From NCBI GenBank assembly GCA_030247855.1, contig JAPDRN010000042.1, positions 1 through 64,000 of the forward strand: a stretch of 64,000 bases of DNA, read 5' to 3'. The notes beneath the pieces are model-generated. The model was given only the letters and a program-made list of their open reading frames with translations, was not told where the DNA came from and did not search any database. Source of the DNA: Knufia peltigerae. Its lineage: Eukaryota; Ascomycota; Eurotiomycetes; Chaetothyriales; Trichomeriaceae. The number at the start of each line of letters is the position of its first letter. The stretch's first letter is position 1. Shown here piece after piece: positions 1 to 11,456 of this stretch. The position numbers were made by a program, and so were the translations under genes.

Positions 1-467
1 CCTCCACCTCCACCTCCTCCTCCTCCTCCTCCTCCTCCTCCTCCTCCTCCTCCTCCTCCTCCTCCTCCTCCTCCTCCTCGCTCGACGTCGCTCATGATCT
101 CGTCCGTCTTCTCCGGCCCTTTCTTCCCTCGGTGCCGCGGGATGTCCGAGTGGTGCGCCTGTCGTTGTTGTACAGCAGACAGGAGCGCATCACTCGTCAC
201 AGTCGTGGCCGTCGTCGACGAGGACGACCTATCGTCACCGTCGCCGTCACCACAGACTCCGAGGTCAGGACACCAAGTCTTGAGATCCCCATCGTCCCCG
301 GTACCCTGAGTGAGGGTCTTTGCGAGAGCATCGGCACAAGAGGTGATGAGTCTGGTCAGACCCGGTCTCCGTGCTTCCATTAGTGCCGGTGTTTGTGGTT
401 GTGGCGGTGATGATTGCTGCTGCTGCTGCTGCTGTTGTCGTGCCGAATCCATGACCATCTCATACAT
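1..467 (-). CDS. Hypothetical protein, 5' part only, poly-Gln and poly-Gly tracts
   Basis: An open frame on the minus strand runs from an in-frame stop at 491-489 to the left edge without interruption. Start candidates are the ATGs at 467, 458 and 452; the first is used here. The N-terminus has a run of about eight Gln (CAG/CAA, 437-414), then a Pro/Gln-rich patch. About 90 unremarkable residues rich in Asp, Ser and Thr follow. Just before the edge a GGA/GGT codon run (positions 80 down to 3) encodes about 26 consecutive Gly. The rest of the gene lies outside the window, so no domain can be named. Homopolymer tracts of this kind are common in fungal regulators, but that is not evidence of function. 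The CTC-rich sequence seen on the plus strand is the complement of the Gly codons. An intron inside the visible part cannot be excluded. Confidence 0.55.
   Translation of the reverse strand, partial: MYEMVMDSARQQQQQQQQSSPPQPQTPALMEARRPGLTRLITSCADALAKTLTQGTGDDGDLKTWCPDLGVCGDGDGDDRSSSSTTATTVTSDALLSAVQQRQAHHSDIPRHRGKKGPEKTDEIMSDVERGGGGGGGGGGGGGGGGGGGGGGGGG
3..79. repeat. (CCT)n microsatellite encoding poly-Gly on the minus strand
   Basis: Trinucleotide run of CCT units with two CCA interruptions near the left edge. In the minus-strand frame it reads as GGA/GGT glycine codons. Such runs vary in length between strains and are prone to assembly error. Confidence 0.85.
414..437 (-). repeat. CAG/CAA codon run (poly-Gln)
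   Basis: Seven or eight glutamine codons near the N-terminus of the left-edge protein. Confidence 0.8.
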
Positions 468-1548
468 GGGCTTTCTTTGACCCTCACTCTACCAGACGTA
501 GTTCGATAACACCTTTTTCTGCAGAGCCCACACCAGGTCAGTCAGTCATTACACAAACAGTAACGACAAAGAATAAAAACATCTCCTCGACACTGGACCT
601 TTGTCATTCTTATCACATGCGGTAGAAACAGAGTCCCGTGGGTCATCGTGCGGACGGTGGTCTAGAACAAGCCACCTGGTAACGAACCAAGTAGTGACCC
701 TGCGTCAAGACCAGGGTTGAATATCTAGGTAACCATTCAAGGAAGGTATCACAATACTAAAGAAGACGAGATGTCGACTTAGTCAGCCTCGTGTCCGGCC
801 GAATACGAGGCGCAATCCAAATCTAATTAGGTGGGAGCTTGAGATATCGAGCATGGATGATAAAACGTATCCAATAACCTGTCATTGCAAAACGTTACAA
901 TACTTGTAATGAATGGCTGGCGAAGGCAAGTCTGGCCTCTGATATCCCAGTCAGAGTGAGTAACCCACAAGGCTGTGCTCCTTGCAATACTCGAACTGAC
1001 CTGAGCATAAGATCAAAACGGAGCCCACGCCCTACCACCTGAATGGTTCAGTGTGGCATCACAAAAACCCAATGATGTTGCTAAACGAGTGAAATCTTGC
1101 CCAAGACAAGAAAGGTGACCAGTGATAACTCAGCTGAGTGAATATCGACACGGCTTGCACCTGAATGAATCCAATTTGTCAATCCCCTTGTCCTTCCTCA
1201 ATCATCGCAAGTCGTCCTCGAGTCTCCTCGAATGTCAACCTCAAGCTTTATTTCAAGCTGTCCATTCATCATGCGATCTGTGCGAAATAGTTGCCGAACA
1301 AAGATGCATTAGTACGCAACAATAGGTAATCGACGCCTGCAGAACTCTATGGCAAGGATGTAGCCTTTTCGCCTGTTGTGGTCCATCCCAGGACATTGAA
1401 TGTCAATGAGTTACGCGATTCGCCACCCATTTTTGAGACTATCATGTCTTGACGCATTGATGCTGTAGGAATGGCAATTTGCCTCCGAAGTAAGTCGTTT
1501 TTGCTATGCTGTCGCATGGCCAATACCAGCGACAGATACCGACAATGC
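468..1548. other. Intergenic region, no gene seen
   Basis: Lies between the start of the partial left-edge gene and the stop of the PIN-domain gene, both on the minus strand. It should hold the promoter of the former and the terminator of the latter. The short open frames inside show no recognisable domain. Confidence 0.6.
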
Positions 1549-2864
1549 TCAAGGGACGAACAGTCGACCTCTTCCGCGGGCCGAACCTCGCTCAACGCCG
1601 CGGCCATAACCACGACTGAAGTTTGCTCCCCGACCTGCAGTCAGGCCATGGTTCCCACGATATCCGGGTGCACGCCCGCCGTTGAAGTTGAGGTTGGGCT
1701 GAGCGCCACCGACATTGGCGAGTGGTATGCTGCCCCTACCAAAACTGCCCCGGTCGAAAGAATCAGGATCGATTTCCTCGACGGGAATCTGAGGCTTGTT
1801 TTGAGATGGCTGGACCTGAGTGCTGAAAGAAGCTCGTGGAGAACGACCATGCGCACCCTTTCCTCTCCCGTTCACGATGGCTGCAGCACGGGCAGGCTGT
1901 CCTCCTCGACTGGAGCCTCGACCCCGAGGTTTGAAGACAACTTCTTCGTCGTCACTCTCGACATCGTGGTAACTGAACAAGGTTTTTGGCTCTCCTGGCG
2001 ACGCTTTCTTGGTCGGCTCTTTTTTGTTATTGTCCTGTAGTTTCTCTTCCGTATCTTCAATGCCAAGAGCACGGCGCAGTTGATGGATGTTTTTGGTCGG
2101 AACACCAAAGTCGCGGGCTAAGTGCATGGTGTCTGCTGAGTTGGTGAGGAAAACCAGGTGGTCCTCCAAGGGAGTGTTTCTCTCGTGCAGGTACCATACC
2201 ACAGAGTTGAGCAGCGGTTTGAGTGAGGGAGGAACCGGTGTTTGGTCATGTTTGATCATAGTGGCTGATTTAATCTCAGGGCTAGTCTTTGAGCTTTGCA
2301 GTCCTGACGAGGCAGGAGACAGAGGTGGTGTGGACGCAGGCGAGGTCGCTGTAGGGTCTTTCGAAAAGTTGAGCTTGTCTAACAGGACCTGCGAAAGGGC
2401 ATTTGCAGCACCCGCAGTGCCCTTCGCGGTCAGATCAAGCGCGCTCCCTCCCTTCTTGTACTCCAGAGGAACCGTAAGCGCCTCCTCATTTTCGCCCGCT
2501 TTCTTCAAGTCATCGTTCAAGTAGTGTGCCTCCACCTCAGCCCAGGTTGAATACTCCTCGTCGGGGCCTTGCAAAGTGACTGGATCGTAGGCGAGATCGT
2601 CTCGAGATGAAGTGCTGCGATCTAGAAATTTAACAGCCTTGCGCGCGTTCACGCCGATCTGAGAAGGATCCTTCTTGAGGACATGGAGACGGCCAATCGC
2701 TGGTCAGGTTAGCATCGTCGCAAATGCAACCCAAATGTAGCCATACTGTAAAGAGGCACAACGAGACAAATCTTGCCTTGTGCCACCCAACTCTCGATCT
2801 CTGCAATGTTTCTAGTCAAGGCTGTATCGTCCACCAGACAACGAATAGCGTTTTGTTTGGCCAT
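1549..2864 (-). CDS. PIN-domain protein with C-terminal RGG tail
   Basis: Two exons, 2864-2747 and 2699-1549, joined over a 47-bp GT..AG intron (2746-2700), give 422 residues. The join restores a continuous PIN-domain start: residues 8-20 contain CLVDDTAL with acidic residues at 12-13, followed by a helix (ALTRNIAEIESWV) and the LVVPLYTIGRLHVLKK strand/helix. A later segment, LVFLTNSADTMHLARDFG, fits the last PIN strand. This arrangement resembles the PIN domains of SMG5/SMG6 and fungal Nmd4, which act in RNA decay; that link is inference from family resemblance. The last ~150 residues are rich in RG/RGG repeats, typical of RNA-binding, arginine-methylated tails. The full acidic catalytic set was not verified, so nuclease activity is uncertain. 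The start at 2864 is the first ATG of the exon. Confidence 0.8.
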
Positions 2865-3765
2865 TTTGTCCGTCGCACGGCCAGGGAAATTCGAGTCAGC
2901 GTAGTAGTGTGTGTGGTGTTTTGTATGTAATCAATCTTTTACTTTTCATCCGCGCAAGATGCGGAAGGTACGGTAGCTAGGCGCTACGACTGGGTTTCCT
3001 CATATGTGTCAGCGGGAGCGACTCAAGTTCATATGCAGTGAAGAAGCAAGCGACAGAGGAGGAGCAGTGAGGGTGAGGCGCAATACCGAAAGCGAAGACA
3101 GTGGCGTTGACAGGTCTTGTAAGAATAGGTACGCATTTTCGCTAGAAATAGACACCGGTCGTTTGCTCTGAGCAGGCGACCTCAAACATATGCGACTGCA
3201 TCTACGCGATGTGGATTGTTTGACGAGAAGAGTAAACGATGTTCTGCGTCGGCGGAAATGTAAGAAGCAGGATTGTGTGCCGCAGTGGGATGAGATTGCG
3301 GGTTGAGGAGGTTGGAATTATTACTTACGGCTACTTTACAGTACATACGCAGTCATTCAGCAATGCCGACGGGCGGCCCATTAAAATATTATGGAGTCTT
3401 GCCTATCCATCGCCCGTTTTCCAGTGGCTGCAGGCGTCCGCTTGGGTACAACAGCCTATTACGCAGCAGCCTAAGTCACCCAAAGCACTGCGCCCATATA
3501 ACCCCGGGACGCCCTAAGAAGCCCCTTGTCTCCCATACGTGCGCCTAGAACCGCGCGCCGTCTTTCGCTTCGGTGTAGACCACCAAATAAGATCTCGTCG
3601 TCACCACCACCAGCACCACCTCCTCTACCTCTTCGCAGCCAGTCCCGCCTTGTGTCCCTTGGTGGCTTACATTTCGGACCAGGGTGCGGACCTGACATAA
3701 ATCAGAGAACAAGTCAGGCATACATCGCCATGCCCATAGACGGTACGATAGATGATTGCTTTCGT
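2865..3765. other. Intergenic region, no gene seen
   Basis: About 900 bp upstream of the PIN-domain gene and downstream of the PHAF1-like gene. Overlapping short frames on both strands (around 3470-3800) have low-complexity translations and no domain. I see no RNA gene. Confidence 0.55.
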
Positions 3766-5361
3766 TTAGAATACTGTCAAACAACTAATGGCATCATTCT
3801 TTAAGACCTCAAACAGCATCCCAGGAAATCCAAACAACTCCGTGTTGCTCATCCCATTCCCAATCACTTCTGCAGAACCACTCCCAAGGCCCTGTCCCCG
3901 GGTTGGGCTTTCCTCTAGGTCTCCGAGCAATTCGATCGAGCTTTCAGGACTTTGTTCCCAGCCTCTGTTCAATACCATTCCTCTCTGCATTTGCTTTTCT
4001 TCGTCTTCATTCCTGTAAGTGCCGTGCCAGATTTGCTTCAGGGTAGATGAGACGTCTGAGAATCGCATTTCTGATGTCAGAACTTGCTCTTGACCCTCGT
4101 CACTGGTATGTATCGTCCAACGGCACCTTCGATGACGATTGAATGAAAAAGACCCAGGAATGTTTCCATGTAAGAATATCTTGGTGGCCACAAGTTGAGT
4201 GCTGAATGATTTCGAAGTTTCGGCGTTGGAGGTTCCAGGGAAAGGCAGCGACCGCGGAGCTGGAGAAGATATGAGAATATCAAACCCATGATTGAAGTAG
4301 TTGTAGAAGCATTCGTCGCTACTTCCGTTATTACGCTCCTCGTCAAGTTCCGGTTCAACATCAGAGTCTTCTGTGTAGCTTTGCATCGACGACTGGTCTG
4401 TGTCAAGCGCCTGAGGATCAAGTGCTGGCGACATACTCGGGAGTCGTCGATTGGAAGGCTTACCCGTGGCGTGTATAGAGATTCGGCGATCACTCTTACG
4501 GTAAACAGCATCTGGAGGCCCTAGCTCGGCTACCACATCCTGAGGAGTGGCCTCGCTCAGAGTGAGTGTAAACGAGGGCGTATTCCTGCGTACAAATTCG
4601 ATTTTACTACCACCTAGCACTTTTACTTCTTCAATCTCATCAGCAATCGTTTCTGCGGACTTGCCGATGAGTAGTGAGAGCCTGGGATACGTCGGGGATT
4701 TTGTGTATAGAGTAGATCGTGCCTCTGTCCAGGAAGACCCGGAAAAGATGGCCATGGAAACTGCTGGGCCGGTGGCATTTGATGAAAGTATAGAGACGAA
4801 ATCTACCTTTTCCGACCAGGATTGATGCTTGATGGGGAAATTAAAGGCCAACCCCGGATACGATAGGATGTATGTTCCAGCTGATCGTCCCTGTTCAGGA
4901 GGCAGGTACTCTCCAGCATATGTAGGTCCAAATAGTCGACTGTAAATATGACGAAACGTTGGGCCGAGGGTGGTAGGCCCTTCCTCTGGGTTGGTTCCAT
5001 CCGTACTCTTAGCACGGCGAACGAGATCGGTGTTCTTATACACAAGGGTTACCGCGGAAAAGTCCAGAACTTCAATCAAGCGTAATCGCTGGTCCGGACC
5101 GTCAAATCGAAGCCTTAAGCCGTTGTAAGGGAGATTCAGAATGATGGGCGACGTGATTGGCTGTGCTGCAGAGTATGACAGATCAATGCTGCAGTATGTC
5201 TGTGGAGAGGCTTTCAATCTTGTCAAGACACTATGAAGAGATGAGCCGAGTGCTTAAGAAGTCAGCGTGATACATGACTGAGTGCAGGTCCATGTCATAC
5301 TGATCCAGCCAATACCCCTCTCTGGCTGTATCTGCAAAGCGAGCTTTGCAGAAGGCTCCAT
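3766..5361 (-). CDS. PHAF1: PHAF1/UPF0183 family protein
   Basis: Two exons, 5361-5301 and 5252-3766, separated by a 48-bp intron (5300-5253), encode 515 residues. Splicing yields the family's N-terminal pattern: LQIQPERGIGWITLGSSLHSVLTRLK, here about residues 9-34. This continues into LPYNGLRLRFDGPDQRLRLIEV and GPTFRHIYSRLFGPTYAGEYLPP, both hallmark blocks of UPF0183 (human C16orf70/PHAF1). The human protein acts at autophagosome formation sites with BCAS3; the role here is inferred from the family. A long acidic, low-complexity insert (DTDQSSMQSYTEDSDVEPE) splits the second half, as is common in fungal members. It shares a 374-bp divergent promoter region with the kinesin gene. Confidence 0.88.
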
Positions 5362-5735
5362 GATGTATATGTTGGCATCGATGCAGGAGATCCGGGGGGG
5401 TATTCGACGACAGACGACGAAATACTGTCTATCTAAGGTTGATCGCGTTTGCTCAAAGATGACACTCAGTGAGAGGCAGTTTGGTCACCGGGAGTGAAGT
5501 TGGCATGTGACGAATCACAAGGTCATTCCGTGGCTGACAAGGCTGTCTTATGTAAGCAATGCATTTGTTTATTTCTGTTCCCGTTTAGGCCATCACTCAC
5601 CGACCGGGGTATTCCCTGCCATCTATTCTCCGACCAAAGCCTTGCATTCTGTACGGATCTTCGACAATACATGCGCTTTCCTTTACTTTACAGAGTTTTT
5701 CCTGATCTCGTCGCGCATCGCGGTATACGGCCAAT
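5362..5735. promoter_or_regulatory. Divergent promoter region, PHAF1-like gene / BimC kinesin
   Basis: 374 bp between two start codons pointing apart. It must carry both promoters. No clear TATA box or palindrome stands out. Confidence 0.5.
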
Positions 5736-8700
5736 ATGGTAGGCTACCAGCGACCGGCGCCTTCAGCACGAAGATCAATGCGTCCTCCTCCTCGCCCACA
5801 TCCCACTCAGCATGCCTCAATGACGGGTCGCGCCCCGTCTCCAGCAGAGTCGGTCGTCTCGACGGCCGGAACAAAGAGAAAAGAAAGAGATTTTGATCAA
5901 GATCATGGTGAGGAGACGAACATTCATGTTGTGGTACGGTGTCGAGGCCGCAGCGATCGAGAAGTCCGAGAGAACAGCGGGGTGGTGGTGTCAACAACTG
6001 GCGTCAAGGGCAAAAATGTCGAGTTGTCGATGGGACCAAATGCTATCAGCAATAAGACCTATCACTTCGACAAGGTCTTCTCGCCGGCTGCGGATCAGGC
6101 GATTATCTTTGAAGATGTCGTGGCGCCAATATTGAACGAGATGATGACGGGTTTTAATTGCACAATATTCGCATACGGCCAGACGGGAACAGGGAAGACA
6201 TACACCATGTCCGGCGACATGACTGACACACTTGGGCTCCTTTCTGATGCCGCAGGTATCATACCTAGGGTTCTCTATTCGTTATTCCAGAAACTTGAAG
6301 CCGAAGAGGTGGAATGCTCGGTCAAGTGCTCATTCATCGAGTTGTATAACGAAGAGCTGCGAGACTTGCTATCAACAGATGATGCTATCAAGCTCAAAAT
6401 CTATGACGATTCCAACAACAAGAAGAGCCATTCCGCAACAGTGGTGCAAGGAATGGAAGAGTCACACATCAACAGCGCCGCAGCAGGCATTAAATTGTTA
6501 CAGCAAGGCAGCTACAGACGACAAGTCGCCGCCACAAAATGCAACGACTTGAGTTCGCGAAGCCATACGGTCTTCACCATCACCACCTACGTCAAGAAGC
6601 CAAGTGAGAGCGGAGAGGATTACATCTGTTCTGGGAAACTCAACCTTGTCGATCTTGCAGGTAGTGAAAACATTCAGAGAAGCGGCGCCGAGAACAAGCG
6701 AGCTGCCGAAGCCGGTCTGATCAACAAAAGCTTACTAACACTTGGGCGTGTGATTAATGCACTTGTGGACAAAAGTGCTCACATTCCCTATCGTGAATCA
6801 AAGCTCACGAGACTACTTCAAGACTCCCTAGGTGGCAGGACGAAGACTTGTATCATCGCGACAGTATCTCCCGCAAAGAGTAACCTCGAGGAGACGATTT
6901 CCACACTCGACTACGCCTTCCGAGCGAAGAACATTCGGAACAAGCCTCAAGTCAATTCTATGATCTCGAAGAAAACATTGCTTAAGGAGTTTACCAATGA
7001 GATTGAGAAGCTCAAGAGTGAATTGATCGCTACTCGGCAACGCAATGGTGTATATTTGACCAACGATCAATACGAAGAGATTACGGTCGAGAGCGAATCT
7101 AGGAGGATCCTTAGTGAGGAACAGAAGGCACGCATCGAAACCATGGAGGTCAGCTTGCGCAACAAAGTCCAAGAACTGTTCAATTTAACCAATAATTTTA
7201 CCACACTCAAACGGGACACTGAGGCAACAAGGTCGACACTAGAGAGTACCAAGAGTGTCCTTTTGAAGACTGAGGCGGTACTGGCCGACACCGCAAGAAA
7301 TCTCAATGAAGAGACTGTTTTGCGCGAGGCTCACGAAGAAACAGAAGAGAAACTGTTTAGAATCGGCACGGAGCTGGTCTCGACAGTTGGCATGTCAGTA
7401 GAAGATGTCCACGAACTTCATGCCAAGTTACGGCGTAGATCTGATCTCCATGCCCAAAACCATGAATCATGGAAGACCTCGGTTGATAGCGTCGCTACTG
7501 CCTCTGACCTAGTTGATGCCGAAATTGAACGCTTCCAGGCAGCACACGCACAACTAATACAGGCTAGCAAGGAACGATTGGCAGCCTTTTTGTCGGCCCA
7601 GAGAGCTCAACTTGAAAGTTCGGCGAAAGTGGCTTTATCGAAAGCATCAGAGCTCGAAGAAAGTCGCCTTGCTATCAATGGTCAGTCTCTTAAAGCCAAG
7701 GATGACATGAATTCTGTGCTAGAAGAGATCAAGGACCTCCGGGAAAGCGTCAAAGAAAAGGTTGGCGAAGGTCTTCAAGGACTGTCAGATGCCGCAGCCA
7801 AAATCTCGGCGGAGGTCATGTCCGAGCTTGAACAATTCCATGCTCAGTTGCATACATCCTACAGTGGCCTAGGAAAAGATGTGAAGACAATGTTTGACGA
7901 ACTTACAAGACAGCTCTCTACTCAGCGTGAAGAGGCAGACACCTTGAGATTTGCCCTGCAGGAAGCAAACAAAGCGAACATCGAGTCACAGCTGGCAGTC
8001 TCGACCCAGCTCCAAACCATCCGAGATGACGAGAGGAGAATCGCGGAAGAGGAGAGGCAGAAACTTAAGGAGCAGATCTTCCAAGTTATTGACGCATCGT
8101 CACAGAGACAGCAAGAAAGACTATCTGACAATCTGATTAAGACCCAGACTAATCTTGTCGGTGCGGCCGAGCAATTTGAGAGCTCAGATAAGGACTGTCG
8201 TGACAAGATGGACAAATGGGCAGAGGACGACACGGGTCTAATGACCATGGTGGTTAAAGCAAGGGAGGACATCAAGACCAGAATGAAAGGGGATTGGACT
8301 GTGAGTGCCTGGTGTGTAGTCCGGAACAGTGAACTGACCACTTGCAGGCTATCAATACGCGGAACACCGCCATACAGAAGTCCACCAAAGCCATCCACGA
8401 AGAATCTACCAAGATTGTTGATGCCCAGCTAACCCAGATGTCGACTCAAATGGCTGCTTTGGACGACTTTGTGACACGGGCACGTTCGCAGAATGACAAC
8501 GATCATGCGGAAATACAGCAGAACTTGAACAAGCTCGTCTCGAATGTTGGTGAAGGGTTTACAGGCTTCGAAAACGCCTCTAATGAGCAGAAGATGATCC
8601 TGGACAACTTCGAGGAGCAGACCCAATCTCATTCCAATGGAGAAGGGCTCGTCGCATCTTTCCGAGACACCCTTAAGCCGCATTTGCAAGATCTGAAGGC

Positions 8701-9421
8701 AGAAGTGACGAGGCCAACGTTTAAAGAATACCTACCGACAGGGCAGACACCCCAGAAGCGCGACTGGGAATACCCAACCACCCTTCCGCGTACGGATAAT
8801 CACGAGTCTATCATTGCAAGACTACGTGGTTTGCCTGATCCAGCACTAGCATCGAGAACGCCAACTTCGCGAACACCTGCCCGCTCCCCGCGCAAGCAAA
8901 CATCACCCAAGAAAGCGTTTAGCTCTCCAAGCAAGATGACCAGTCCTAGCAAGACGAAAGTCTTTACTGATGTGGATTCGGCCGATACCCAACAACAGCA
9001 ACAACCCAACTCACAAAATCAAGTCGCCACTACCAGCTTGCCGTTTGATCAAAGCAAGTCCGGTATGGGTTTGAAAGAGATTGACATCAATGTCCTCGGT
9101 CGCCCACCCTCTGGCCCCTCTGCTCCGTCGCTAGCAGCGGGAACGGTTGAAGAGAAAGAGCGAGAACGCGAAGGAGGTAGACCTGTTCTGCTGGATTTCA
9201 GTAAGAGTCTGGGTCATGGCTCAGGACAGCCGCCGCTTAAGAGACATGCGACTACGAATGCGGTCGTGGAGAGCAAATTGCCGGCCAAGCAGAAATTCGC
9301 ACGAGCTAAAAGTACAATGACGGGCATGGGAATGAATACAGGGGTTGAGAACTTCAGTCAGTCTGTTGGGCCGACTATGGGAGGAAGAAGATTGAGGAGT
9401 ATGGTCAATCCCCCAGAGTAA
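5736..9421 (+). CDS. bimC: Kinesin-5 (BimC/Cin8/Eg5 family) mitotic motor
   Basis: Two exons, 5736-8300 and 8348-9421, with a 47-bp intron (GTGAGT...TTGCAG), encode 1212 residues, close to the length of Aspergillus BimC. The N-terminal motor spans about residues 60-410: P-loop GQTGTGKT at 148-155, switch I NDLSSRSH near 270, switch II LVDLAGSE near 305 and NKSLLTLGRVINALV. Motor-first order, a long coiled-coil stalk (about 415-950) and a Ser/Pro/Lys-rich tail with SPRK/SPKK sites are typical of the bipolar kinesin-5 class, which slides antiparallel spindle microtubules. A conserved tail block GLKEIDINVLGRP is present. A short CAA/CAG run (8991-9006) gives a Gln tract in the tail. The start at 5736 follows a plausible leader and gives the usual Arg/Pro-rich N-terminus. 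Confidence 0.95.
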
Positions 9422-10057
9422 TCTTCATGGTTGGAAACAGCAATATGATGGGCGAGCTCGTTGATTGCAAGGTTTTGGCTTGGGTCATTTTTTTGAATCG
9501 AAATTGAGTTACGAGATACCCCTATTCCGTTTTTTGGTACGTAGATTACCAGTCGGTCTTATTGATGATGCTGCGAAGAGGCATTGGTTAGGAAGATTGT
9601 ATTGCTTACGGAGTACTCGTACAAGACAGTGGACAGGCCCTTTTTTTAATGAGAAGGAAGTATCCTCTTCTTGAATATAGCAGTGCTTAAGATCTGTGGC
9701 TTGGAATATTTCTTCTCATCTCTGCTAGAATCGGTTTTGCTGAATTCTGTGTGTATAGAATAAGAAGAAGTCAATACTGTGTAGAACTACGAGTGCGAGC
9801 ACGAATACGAATACGATTGTTGGATACAAATCGAGGCTTATCACGATAAGAAAAAAGTCCCCGCATCCAGCGTCATAAGAAAAAGTTGCCCGGGATTTCA
9901 ACTCACGACGATACGAACCGACTTTCCTACGGAGACTTGTAATATACCTGAACGACCTCGACCTCGACCTAGATAACAATAACACACACTCTCCCTCTCT
10001 CTCACAAACACACATATACATGTTTCTCCGCATATCTTTCTTGTTCGTAACTACCCA
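9422..10057. other. Intergenic region, no gene seen
   Basis: Holds the kinesin 3' flank and the racemase promoter. Contains one exact TACGGAGTA element (9607-9615). No coding or RNA gene is supported. Confidence 0.6.
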
Positions 10058-11112
10058 ATGACAATGACAATGGAAACGACGCCGAACGTACGCATTCTCG
10101 TCATCAACCCCAACACGTCGACACACATGACGGACGCACTGAGGCCGGTCCTTGAAGATTTGCAAATGCCATTTGTATGTATTCTTCTTCTTCCTTGTCA
10201 GCCAGCGTCCATGGCCCTTTTTGGGGGGGGGGGAGGGGGGGGGTATTGTATTTGTTACTCTCTGGACAAACTGGGCGACCGGTCAAAATATGCTAGACAA
10301 GACGAGTGATGGTGACCCTGGCCCCAGTACTTTTATTGTTGGACTGACCAGACCACGCACGTTGTTCCCAGGTCCAATACACATTCTTCACATCCCCCAC
10401 ACCGGGGATCCCAAGTATAAACTCCCCCGAAGACGCCGCCGAGTCGGCAGAGATCTGCCTCCCTTCGTTGATCCCTCTCCTACCTCACCACGACGCCTTT
10501 CTCGTGGCATGTTACAGTCGACACCCTCTCGTCACGCAACTGAAGAGGGAATGCAAAAAGCTCAGTCGAGCGGCGACGGCCGGGTCCGAAGGTCGAGGGG
10601 CGAACAAGCACGTCACGGGGATCTTCGAGGCCAGCGTCCTGTCGAGTTTGGCGTTGATCGACGACGCCGAAGGGGAAGGGTTCGGGATAGTGTCGACGGG
10701 TAAAGTTTGGGAAAAGGCTTTACAGACTGCGGTCGGAGGGTTTTTGGGTGAGTCCGGAGACGGGGATGGGAACCCCACGGAAAAGTCGAGGTTCTACGGG
10801 TGTGAGACGACCGGATTGAACGCGAGCGAATTGCATGATTTGCCGGCTGACCAGGTGAGGGGGAAGATGATGGAGGCTACAAAGAGGGTTTTGAGGAGGG
10901 GCCAACAACAGCATGCATCTCAAGAGATTAAGTCGAAATCAAAGGTCAAGGCCATTTGTCTGGGTTGTGCGGGTATGGTAGGGCTCGAGGATGCAGTCAG
11001 GCAAGCTTGTGTGGAAGAGTTGGGCCACGAGGAGGCCAAGGACGTGTGTATCGTCGACGGGGTCAAGGCCGGCGTGGCCTTGTTGTGTTCTTTGGCGAGG
11101 ACTGGGTTTTAA
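10058..11112 (+). CDS. DCG1: Asp/Glu/hydantoin racemase family protein (DCG1-like)
   Basis: Two exons, 10058-10174 and 10372-11112, encode 285 residues. Exon 1 carries RILVINPNTSTHMTDAL, the NPNTS start of the Asp/Glu racemase superfamily. Exon 2 supplies the two cysteine motifs expected in the family: ACYSRHP (Cys86) and CLGCAGM (Cys238), candidate acid/base pair for racemisation. Yeast Dcg1 is the nearest named fungal relative and is linked to nitrogen/allantoin metabolism; the true substrate is unknown. The 197-bp intron (10175-10371) is far longer than others here because it contains a G11-A-G9 tract. The first ATG of three closely spaced in-frame ATGs (10058, 10064, 10070) is used. Confidence 0.85.
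10223..10243 (+). repeat. Poly-G tract inside the racemase intron
   Basis: Eleven G, one A, nine G on the plus (coding) strand, within the intron 10175-10371. Could form a G-quadruplex in DNA or pre-mRNA; could also be an assembly length error. Confidence 0.85.
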
Positions 11113-11456
11113 AATAACTAGTGGCTACTTTGGTACTCAAAAAACAAAGCATGAGCGAGCGTTACAGGGTACATATACGCATATACATGTACATACAAAG
11201 CAAGCAAAAGAGCCAAGCAGAGCCTCGCATGATTTCATGGTTGATGCTGCAGAGGACAGAGTACGACAGACCGAAAGCCTCTCATAGTTGACAGCGGAAA
11301 GTAAGTGTACCCAATTAACAATCACTGGTGATGTCCATGTCCGTGCATGGTCATGTTCCACGTTCACATATTGTACGGGGTACGTACACGTCATATCCGT
11401 CAGGCATCTGAACAAAAACAAACACGCTTCGAGGCAATCACCCCAGTCGAGGACGA
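11113..11456. other. Convergent intergenic region
   Basis: 344 bp between the stops of the racemase (+) and GMC (-) genes. Only 3' flanking sequence is expected; a repeated ACATAC/ATACAT pattern near 11170-11200 is the only visible feature. Confidence 0.5.
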
